This document shows, piece by piece, positions 27,843 to 34,577 of a stretch of 64,000 nt of DNA. Source of the DNA: Paenibacillus sp. FSL R5-0623 (GTDB lineage: Bacteria; Bacillota; Bacilli; Paenibacillales; Paenibacillaceae); contig NZ_CP150233.1 of NCBI RefSeq assembly GCF_037974265.1, positions 1,860,001 to 1,924,000 on the forward strand. Reading direction: 5' to 3'. A model generated the notes under the pieces. That model had not been told where the DNA came from, ran no database searches, and saw nothing but the letters and a program-made list of their open reading frames with translations. Every line of letters starts with the position of its first letter. Positions within the stretch are counted from its first letter, which is position 1. Both the position numbers and the translations under genes were made by a program.

Positions 27843-27868
27843 AAGCCCTTGCGATGCAGGGGCTTTTT
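27843..27868 (+). terminator. Terminator after tRNA-Gly
   Basis: AAGCCCTTGC pairs with GCAGGGGCTT over a GAT loop, followed by T residues. Confidence 0.9.
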
Positions 27869-27970
27869 CTATTACCTTAAAAGAAATCTCGTGGTAACAG
27901 CGATCAGAAGATTGTTCTGTCTTTGGAGTGGCGAATAAGTAAGTATGCTTTAGTTTAATTTATATACCCT

Positions 27971-27998
27971 TTGCTTTTTTACAATGATCTGGTACAAT
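27971..27998 (+). promoter_or_regulatory. Promoter of the ABC-F gene leader
   Basis: TTGCTT (27971-27976) and an extended -10, TGGTACAAT (27990-27998), with a 16-bp spacer. Transcription should start near 28005, 340 nt before the ABC-F start codon. Confidence 0.65.
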
Positions 27999-28137
27999 AA
28001 CGGAGAAATTGATACTACACATGAATGAGAGGTAACCATACGTCCCATGAAGTAAAACACATGAATTGAACCCCAGTTAACTGCAGACGGTTTTATGACG
28101 CAGTCAGCCAGAGCGGCTGAGCAATGAGGGGATTCGT

Positions 28138-28272
28138 GTGTCCAAATTCAGCTATGGGAAAGGTATGGAACAAGTAAGCCTTGTAGGTTTACGTGTACCC
28201 TGTGTTTGGGGTTTCTTTGTTCATGCCGTAGCTTACCTTAGATCTGTCTTTGAATGCTTGATCCAACCCTGA
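28138..28272 (+). CDS. Putative 44-residue leader peptide of the ABC-F gene
   Basis: A GTG-started frame with the ribosome binding site GAGGGGA (28126-28132) six or seven bases upstream. The peptide starts MSKFSYGKGMEQVSLVGL and continues with a hydrophobic and aromatic stretch (VPCVWGFFVHAVAYL) before ending ECLIQP. An in-frame ATG at 28165 behind GGGAAAGG could give a 35-residue form. The stop codon is six bases before the terminator stem, so a ribosome paused near the end would cover its left arm. It is longer than most known resistance leader peptides. Not recognised from any described system. Confidence 0.55.
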   Translation: MSKFSYGKGMEQVSLVGLRVPCVWGFFVHAVAYLRSVFECLIQP

Positions 28273-28278
28273 ATTGCC

Positions 28279-28308
28279 AAACCGCCGGCTGATGCCAGCG
28301 GTTTTTTT
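28279..28308 (+). terminator. Attenuator terminator before the ABC-F gene
   Basis: AAACCGC-GGC pairs with GCC-GCGGTTT (one C/A mismatch) over a TGAT loop and is followed by a run of T. Confidence 0.88.
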
Positions 28309-28343
28309 GTTCAGCAAAAAGGATGCAGGAAGGATGAGGCCTC

Positions 28344-30236
28344 ATGATGACATTGGTACGCTTACATGAAGTATCAAAAGAGTGGAACGGCAATGAATTG
28401 TTTACAGGATTGAATTTGGAGATAAATGAGGGCGAGCGACTCGCCATTTTGGGTCGAAACGGATGCGGCAAAACAACGTTGTTACGCATCATTTTGGGTG
28501 AGGAGCATGGTGGTGGACGGATTGAACGTCATATCCCCCAGCAGGAATGGGGGTTCATGCGCCAGCGCTCGGAGATTGAGGCCGGGATGAATGTACTGGA
28601 TGCGGTCCGGCGTGAGAGCGGTCAGATCTATGAAGTGAAACGGAACTTGGAAGAGCTGGAACAACGTTTGAGCGTCAGCACTGAAGCTGACGGAGAGCTG
28701 CTTGCAGCTTATACGCAAGTGATGGATCAATATGAACGGTTGAACGGTTATATGTGGGAGACAGAGGTAGAGAAAGTACTGACTCGCCTTGGATTATCCG
28801 CAGAGCATTGGAACAGACCCTATGATTCCTTGAGCGGTGGACAAAAAACAAAGGCTCGTTTGGCGGGGCTACTAGTCAGCAAACCTAAATTGCTGATCCT
28901 GGATGAACCGACGAATCATCTGGATGAGGGGAGCATGCGTTGGCTGGAAGAGTGGTTATCCTCATATGAAGGTACGCTGTTATTTGTATCACACGATCGT
29001 ACGTTTATTGATCAGGTAGCATCAGGCGTCATTGAGTTTAATTCAGATGCCCTGACCAAATACAAGGGCGGATATTCCGACTACAAAATCCACAAAGAGC
29101 GTGAATTACGCGAACAGGAAACGATCTATCGCAGGCAGGAGTTGGAACGTAAGGCGCTGGAAGAAACGATTCGAAATTATCAGGAGTGGTTCCATAAAGC
29201 GCATAACTCAGCGACCGATGTGGAGGTGAAGATCACCCAGAGCTTCTACAAGGCCAAAGCCAACAAAAATATTTCACGTTATCATGCGAAACAAAAACAG
29301 TTGGAGCGTTTGGAGCGGGAACGGGTGGATAAACCTCGTGAAGCTGCCAAGTTGAACATGGAATTACAGATGAATTCACTGGCTGCACGCCAGCTGCTTG
29401 CGCTGGAAGAGGTGAGTTTTTCATATACGGGAGACAATCCATTGCTGCACGATCTTCGAATTACTGTGGAACGCGGCGATCGGCTTGCTGTACGGGGCCC
29501 TAATGGAACGGGCAAGACAACACTGCTGAAGTTGATGATTGGTGAGCTGGAACCTTCGCAAGGCAAGGTCACACGGCATCCACAGCTGAAAATCGGTTAC
29601 TTTTCACAGGAGCTGGAAGGGCTTCCTGAGAATCAGACGCTGCTGGACAGCTTGCTTACCCTTCCATCCATGACACAAAGTGCGGCACGTACCATTCTGG
29701 GATGTTTCCTATTTTCCAGAGATGATGTGTTCAAGCGGATTGGGGATTTGAGCATGGGGGAAAAGTGCAGAGTGGCATTTCTGAGGCTTTACTTTGGCGG
29801 AGCCAATCTATTGGTGCTGGATGAACCGACGAATTATCTGGACATTGATACCCAGGAAGTCATGGAGAATGTATTAAAACAGGCTTCAGGTGCTTTGGTG
29901 CTTGTATCCCATGACCGGATGCTGACGAAGTCACTCGCGAATCGGTTATGCGATCTGGAGGCTGGTGGCACAGCAACTCTGTTTGAAGGAGGCGTGTCGG
30001 ATTGGGAGCAGTCCACCAAACTTCGGGAGGTGGCGCTGGAGACCCGGGAATCCGATGACGAGCGGTTACGATTGGAGATGCGCCTATCGGAGTTGCTGTC
30101 TCCTGTGAGCACTGCTGGAAAAGACAGTCTGACACAACCGGAGCATTCGAATGAGCGAGCAGTCGAGGCAGCTGAGATTCGCGAAATCCAGCGGCGCCTG
30201 AAACAATTGAAAGATAAGGGTGCAAGCATAAATTAG
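28344..30236 (+). CDS. ABC-F ATPase, probable ribosome-protection (antibiotic resistance) type
   Basis: A 630-residue soluble protein with two ABC domains and no membrane helices. Domain 1 has GRNGCGKTT, LSGGQ and LILDEPTNHLDE; domain 2 has GPNGTGKTT, LSMGE and LVLDEPTNYLD. A charged helical linker of about 80 residues between them (region HKAHNSATDVE) corresponds to the arm that reaches the peptidyl-transferase centre in VmlR/Vga/Lsa-type factors. These displace lincosamide, pleuromutilin or streptogramin A drugs. The attenuator leader supports the resistance type, although a housekeeping ABC-F role cannot be excluded. The C-terminal coiled tail ends in KQLKDKGASIN. Confidence 0.87.
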   Translation: MMTLVRLHEVSKEWNGNELFTGLNLEINEGERLAILGRNGCGKTTLLRIILGEEHGGGRIERHIPQQEWGFMRQRSEIEAGMNVLDAVRRESGQIYEVKRNLEELEQRLSVSTEADGELLAAYTQVMDQYERLNGYMWETEVEKVLTRLGLSAEHWNRPYDSLSGGQKTKARLAGLLVSKPKLLILDEPTNHLDEGSMRWLEEWLSSYEGTLLFVSHDRTFIDQVASGVIEFNSDALTKYKGGYSDYKIHKERELREQETIYRRQELERKALEETIRNYQEWFHKAHNSATDVEVKITQSFYKAKANKNISRYHAKQKQLERLERERVDKPREAAKLNMELQMNSLAARQLLALEEVSFSYTGDNPLLHDLRITVERGDRLAVRGPNGTGKTTLLKLMIGELEPSQGKVTRHPQLKIGYFSQELEGLPENQTLLDSLLTLPSMTQSAARTILGCFLFSRDDVFKRIGDLSMGEKCRVAFLRLYFGGANLLVLDEPTNYLDIDTQEVMENVLKQASGALVLVSHDRMLTKSLANRLCDLEAGGTATLFEGGVSDWEQSTKLREVALETRESDDERLRLEMRLSELLSPVSTAGKDSLTQPEHSNERAVEAAEIREIQRRLKQLKDKGASIN

Positions 30237-30316
30237 AACATGGACGGCTTGCTATTTCGATCTGTTTTGCATATAATTATGAACGATCATCGATGATTAC
30301 ATCGATATAGGTAAGT

Positions 30317-30521
30317 GTTCAAAAAGATCGGTTTTCAGTACCAAGAAGATGGGATGAAGATAGAAATGGAGTAGCGGAGCGTAGGAAAACTACGTGAGCA
30401 ACTACAATGTTTCCGAAGGAAACATACTTCGTAAGCATCTGCTTATTCGGCTGAATGCCATATTCGACGCTGATCATGCCGCTAGGCATCATTCGTAATC
30501 AAAAGCGGACTTTTTGACAAC
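30317..30521. repeat. Hairpin-rich intergenic repeat with imperfect terminal inverted repeats
   Basis: About 204 bp bounded by TCAAAAAG at the left and CTTTTTGA at the right, with TTTT/AAAA and CG matches continuing inward. Inside are several short perfect hairpins: CGTAG/CTACG, GTTTCC/GGAAAC, ATGCC/GGCAT and GAAT/ATTC. No ORF is present. The form is that of a MITE-like or REP-like dispersed element. I recall similar sequence in Paenibacillus intergenic regions, but no search was possible and only one copy lies in this window. Confidence 0.6.
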
Positions 30522-30543
30522 CTCTAGAGGTTTAACTTAAAAG
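30514..30543 (+). promoter_or_regulatory. Possible pheS promoter using the repeat end
   Basis: TTGACA at 30514-30519 is a consensus -35 formed by the right end of the repeat, with TAAAAG at 30538-30543 as a weak -10 (18-bp spacer). A perfect 14-bp palindrome (AACCTCTAGAGGTT, 30519-30532) fills most of the spacer. Confidence 0.4.
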
Positions 30544-30549
30544 CAAACG

Positions 30550-30836
30550 TGATGATGGAGACAAGTAAGCAGTGCCTCTGGACAGGGAGGAAGCGCCGTA
30601 GATTGAGAGCGTTTCTGTAGAACAAGGCTGCCGAAATTCACTCCGAAGCGGTTCCCTGAACCTGTTTGTGTGCAGACACAGAGGCAACAGTAGGGGCAAA
30701 CGGTTAACGGTCGTTATTCCGTACAAAGTGAGACAGAACCAGTTGCAGGCCAGAAGGCCACGCAGCAATGGATGTCTAACAAGGGTGGTACCACGGTCTT
30801 TTCGTCCCTTCAGGGGAGAGAAGGCCTTTTTTTGTT
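30550..30836 (+). promoter_or_regulatory. T-box riboswitch, phenylalanine specifier, controlling pheST
   Basis: The T-box core AGGGTGGTACCACGG lies at 30782-30796. The specifier loop reads GAAA-TTC-ACT with TTC (Phe) at 30637-30639, agreeing with the downstream phenylalanyl-tRNA synthetase. The terminator pairs GGTCTTTTCGTCCC with GGGGAGAGAAGGCC and ends in T residues (about 30795-30834). Uncharged tRNA-Phe should favour the antiterminator and raise synthetase expression. Confidence 0.92.
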
Positions 30837-30868
30837 GCAAAAACACCACAAAAAGGGGGCAATTACAC

Positions 30869-31903
30869 ATGAAAGAACGTTTAGAGGCATTGAAGATCGA
30901 AGCGCTGGAGCAGTTGTCTGGTGTGAATGATCCGCAGACGCTCGGTGATCTGCGTGTAAAGTATTTGGGGAAAAAGGGTGCATTAACTGAGATTTTGCGT
31001 GGTATGGGTGCGCTTAGTGCGGAGGAACGTCCAGTTATTGGTCAAGTAGCCAATGATGTTCGGGCTGCTATTGAGGAAGTCATTGACAGCAAGCAGGATC
31101 AGTTCCAGAAGGAAGAGACGGCGAAGCGTCTGCAATCCGAGAAAATTGATGTAACCCTGCCAGGACGTCGTGGACGCCAAGGCGGACTGCATCCACTGAC
31201 CAAAGTGGTACAGGAGATCGAAGATATTTTCATCGGTATGGGATACCGCGTTGCGGAAGGTCCTGAAGTCGAAATGGATTATTACAACTTTGAAGCATTG
31301 AATCTGCCAAAGAATCACCCAGCGCGCGATATGCAGGACTCCTTCTATGTTACAGAAGACTTGTTGATGCGTACCCACACATCTCCGGTTCAAGTACGCA
31401 CCATGCAGAGCATGAAGGGCGAAGTGCCTGTCAAAGTCATCTGCCCAGGTAAAGTATACCGCCGTGATGACGACGATGCGACGCACTCTTTCCAATTCAA
31501 CCAGGTTGAAGGATTGGTCATTAGCGAAAACATTCGTATGAGCGATCTGAAAGGAACCCTGTTGCAATTCGTGCGCGAAATGTTCGGTTCCCACACAGAA
31601 ATTCGTCTGCGTCCAAGTTTCTTCCCGTTCACAGAGCCAAGTGCGGAAGTGGATGTAACTTGTGTACAATGTGGCGGCAGCGGCTGTCGAGTATGTAAGC
31701 AAACAGGCTGGCTTGAAATTTTGGGCGGCGGTATGGTTCACCCGAAAGTACTGGAAATGGGTGGTTATGATCCGGAGAAATACAGTGGTTTTGCATTTGG
31801 TATGGGCGTAGAACGTATCGCGATGCTGAAATATGGTGTCGATGATATCCGTCACTTCTACAACAGTGATCTGACCTTCCTGAAGCAATTTGGACGGCTG
31901 TAA
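30869..31903 (+). CDS. pheS: Phenylalanyl-tRNA synthetase, alpha subunit
   Basis: The catalytic subunit of the alpha2-beta2 enzyme that charges tRNA-Phe. The 344-residue protein has an N-terminal coiled coil (about residues 1-90), then the class II synthetase core with motif 1 ([14 protein letters not shown]), motif 2 and motif 3 ([14 protein letters not shown]). A CxxC...CxxC segment ([14 protein letters not shown]) suggests a zinc-binding loop seen in many bacterial PheS. The ATG at 30869 follows AAAAAGGGGG; the frame is open upstream, but that part lies in the T-box. Confidence 0.95.
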   Translation: MKERLEALKIEALEQLSGVNDPQTLGDLRVKYLGKKGALTEILRGMGALSAEERPVIGQVANDVRAAIEEVIDSKQDQFQKEETAKRLQSEKIDVTLPGRRGRQGGLHPLTKVVQEIEDIFIGMGYRVAEGPEVEMDYYNFEALNLPKNHPARDMQDSFYVTEDLLMRTHTSPVQVRTMQSMKGEVPVKVICPGKVYRRDDDDATHSFQFNQVEGLVISENIRMSDLKGTLLQFVREMFGSHTEIRLRPSFFPFTEPSAEVDVTCVQCGGSGCRVCKQTGWLEILGGGMVHPKVLEMGGYDPEKYSGFAFGMGVERIAMLKYGVDDIRHFYNSDLTFLKQFGRL

Positions 31904-31985
31904 CACTAAGACAAAAAAGATTAACCATTTAGAGCAAGCGAATGAACCGGGAACACCAATTTATAGATGAAGGAAGTGAACGTCC

Positions 31986-34439
31986 ATGAGAGTATCGACA
32001 GATTGGCTGTCTGATTATATTTCCCTTGAAGGTGTGACGCCACAGGAATTGGCGGAGAAAATCACCCGTGCGGGTGTCGAAATTGATGTAGTGGAGAACC
32101 GCAACAAGGGCGTGAATAAAGTCGTTGTAGGTTATGTGAAGAGCAAGGAGAAACACCCCGATGCAGACAAACTGAATGTATGTGTCATCGATGCCGGACA
32201 GGAAGAAGATCTGCAGATCGTGTGTGGTGCGAAAAATGTGGATGCAGGCCAAAAAGTAGTCGTAGCCCTGGTTGGAGCGAAGCTCCCTGGTGGATTGGAT
32301 ATCAAAAAAGCCAAACTGCGCGGTGTTGTCTCCCTTGGCATGATCTGTTCCGCCAAAGAGCTGGGCATGAACGACAAATTGCTGCCCAAAGATCAGCAGG
32401 AAGGTATTCTCGTTCTGCCAGAACAAACAGAGGTTGGCACGCCAATTAGTCAGGTTCTTGGTCTTGACGATCATGTGCTTGAACTGGACCTGACACCGAA
32501 CCGTTCCGACTGTCTCAGCATGCGTGGTGCTGCTTATGAAGTGGGTGCCATCCTGGGTCGTGAAGTGAAGCTGCCAAGTCCCAAAGACCAACTGGTTGAA
32601 GTTGGTGATGCAGCCGCGAGTCATATCTCCGTAGAGATTAAGGCACAGGAGCAATGCAGTCACTATGCAGCTCGTTATGTAACTGGCATTAAGCTGGGTG
32701 CTTCCCCGTTGTGGATGCAAAACCGTCTCATGGCGGCAGGTGTTCGCCCAATCAATAACATCGTTGATATCACGAACTATGTCATGCTGGAATACGGTCA
32801 ACCGCTACATGCATTCGATGCGGATAAGCTGGAAAAGGGCCATATTGAAGTGCGGATGGCCAACGAAGGCGAAACGATTGTTACACTGGATGGACAGGAG
32901 CGCAAGCTGGAGCCGCACATGTTGCTCATCACGGACGGCGTGAAACCTGTAGCCATCGCTGGGGTTATGGGTGGCGAGAATTCCGAGGTATCGGAGGGGA
33001 CGGTGAATCTGTTGCTGGAGTCCGCCAAGTTCGACGGCGGAACCGTTCGGAAAACGTCGCGCCAACTGGGGCTGCGTTCCGAAGCAAGCATGCGTTTTGA
33101 GAAGGAAGTAGATCCGGGTGCAGTCATTACAGCTTTGGATCGTGCGGCTGAACTGATACAGCGTTATGCTGAAGGTGAAGTGCATCAGGGAATCGTGGAA
33201 GCTGGAGCAGAAGCTGCGGAGAAACGTGTGATTCAATTGTCGCTGGACAGACTGAATCGTTATCTGGGAACCGATCTGTCTTTGCTTGAGGTAAAAACCA
33301 TCTTCGCTCGTTTGCACTTTGCATGTGGTGATGCTGATCAAGGATTGCTGGATGTGGAAGTGCCAACACGCAGAGGGGATATTACGCTTGATGTGGACTT
33401 GTTTGAAGAGATTGCACGCCTGTACGGATATGACAACATTCCGACCACATGGATTGAAGGACCGACGACACCGGGGGCATATACACGCTCTCAAGCGATG
33501 CGTCGCACTATTCGTGGATTGCTCTCAGGCAGTGGCTGGCAGGAAATGATCAGTTACTCCTTTGTACACCCGGATAAAGCGACCCTATTCCCGGCATTGA
33601 CACAAGGCAGTAAAGCCGTGAAACTCGCGATGCCTATGAGTGAGGACCGCAGTGTGCTTCGTACGAGTATTTTGCCGCAAATGCTGGATGCAGCGGTGTA
33701 TAACATGAACCGCAAACAGGATTCACTGGCTGTATTTGAAGTGGGCAATGTGTTCTTCACCGAAGAAGATCAGTTGACCAAGCAACCGCATGAAATCCCA
33801 GTACTGGGGCTGCTTCTCACCGGAAATCGTGCAAGCCAGCAGTGGAATGTTGGAGCGGAGAAAGTAGACTTCTTCGATCTGAAAGGTGCGCTTGAGCATC
33901 TGTTCGCCTACGTGGGGCTTGAACAACGCATTCGCTTGGTAGCAAACAGCCCTGAAGGATTCCATCCGGGACGTTCCGCATCGGTTTACCTGGAAGGTAA
34001 GGATGGCGGGGAAGGCACATTGATCGGTACATTGGGTCAATTGCATCCGGAACTGCAACAGCAGTATGATCTGAATGATGTATACATCGCAGAGATTGCA
34101 CTTGAATCGATATACAGCGAAGCAGACGCTGACATTCGTTATCGTGAGCTTCCGCGTTTCCCAGCCATGGAACGTGATATCGCGGTTGTTGTGAATGAGG
34201 ATGTTGAAGCTGGAGATATGCTGCGCGCCATTCGTGAATCGGCGGGTGAATTGTTACAAAACGTACAGGTATTCGATGTGTTTACTGGCAGTAAACTGGG
34301 TGAAAACAAGAAGAGCGTGGCGATGGCACTGGTATACCGGAATCGTGAACGTACACTCACCGATGAGGAAGTTACTGAAGTTCATGCCCGTGTAGTGGCT
34401 CGTCTGGAAGAGCAATTCGGAGCGGAATTGCGTAAATAG
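31986..34439 (+). CDS. pheT: Phenylalanyl-tRNA synthetase, beta subunit
   Basis: The 817-residue beta subunit has the expected domains: an N-terminal segment (MRVSTDWLSDYI), an OB-fold tRNA-binding domain (about residues 40-150), B3/B4 editing domain that removes mischarged tyrosine, the catalytic-like core, and a C-terminal ferredoxin-fold anticodon-binding domain (LPRFPAMERDIAVVV). It follows pheS by 82 bp and shares the T-box control. Start ATG behind GAAGGAAGTGA. Confidence 0.95.
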   Translation: MRVSTDWLSDYISLEGVTPQELAEKITRAGVEIDVVENRNKGVNKVVVGYVKSKEKHPDADKLNVCVIDAGQEEDLQIVCGAKNVDAGQKVVVALVGAKLPGGLDIKKAKLRGVVSLGMICSAKELGMNDKLLPKDQQEGILVLPEQTEVGTPISQVLGLDDHVLELDLTPNRSDCLSMRGAAYEVGAILGREVKLPSPKDQLVEVGDAAASHISVEIKAQEQCSHYAARYVTGIKLGASPLWMQNRLMAAGVRPINNIVDITNYVMLEYGQPLHAFDADKLEKGHIEVRMANEGETIVTLDGQERKLEPHMLLITDGVKPVAIAGVMGGENSEVSEGTVNLLLESAKFDGGTVRKTSRQLGLRSEASMRFEKEVDPGAVITALDRAAELIQRYAEGEVHQGIVEAGAEAAEKRVIQLSLDRLNRYLGTDLSLLEVKTIFARLHFACGDADQGLLDVEVPTRRGDITLDVDLFEEIARLYGYDNIPTTWIEGPTTPGAYTRSQAMRRTIRGLLSGSGWQEMISYSFVHPDKATLFPALTQGSKAVKLAMPMSEDRSVLRTSILPQMLDAAVYNMNRKQDSLAVFEVGNVFFTEEDQLTKQPHEIPVLGLLLTGNRASQQWNVGAEKVDFFDLKGALEHLFAYVGLEQRIRLVANSPEGFHPGRSASVYLEGKDGGEGTLIGTLGQLHPELQQQYDLNDVYIAEIALESIYSEADADIRYRELPRFPAMERDIAVVVNEDVEAGDMLRAIRESAGELLQNVQVFDVFTGSKLGENKKSVAMALVYRNRERTLTDEEVTEVHARVVARLEEQFGAELRK

Positions 34440-34484
34440 GACAAAAGAAGATTTTTTGAACAAAGATTAGCAGGAATTGTTTGA

Positions 34485-34529
34485 AGTCACATCGAATCCT
34501 TAGCATTAGAGGATCGATGTGACTTTTTT
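34485..34529 (+). terminator. Terminator after pheT
   Basis: AGTCACATCGA pairs with TCGATGTGACT, extended inside by ATCC/GGAT, and is followed by T residues. Confidence 0.88.
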
Positions 34530-34577
34530 GTGATTACAGCTTAGAATCAACATACAGACTTGAAGGAGGGCACAACT

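Larger units (their letters stand above)
28005..28308 (+). promoter_or_regulatory. Attenuator leader of the ABC-F gene
   Basis: About 300 nt lie between a good promoter and an intrinsic terminator placed 36 nt before the ABC-F start. The leader contains a hairpin (CAGCC/GGCTG, about 28105-28119) and a 44-codon frame that stops six bases before the terminator stem. Antibiotic-resistance ABC-F genes of Firmicutes are often controlled by ribosome stalling on an upstream peptide that prevents termination, and this layout fits. No match to T-box, SAM, 6S or other recognised RNA families was seen. Confidence 0.7.

Noticed and set aside
28005..28308. Known housekeeping ncRNA (6S, SRP RNA, tmRNA or RNase P) before the ABC-F gene
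   Set aside because: None of the conserved cores of these RNAs was seen, and the terminator position and upstream frame fit a leader better.
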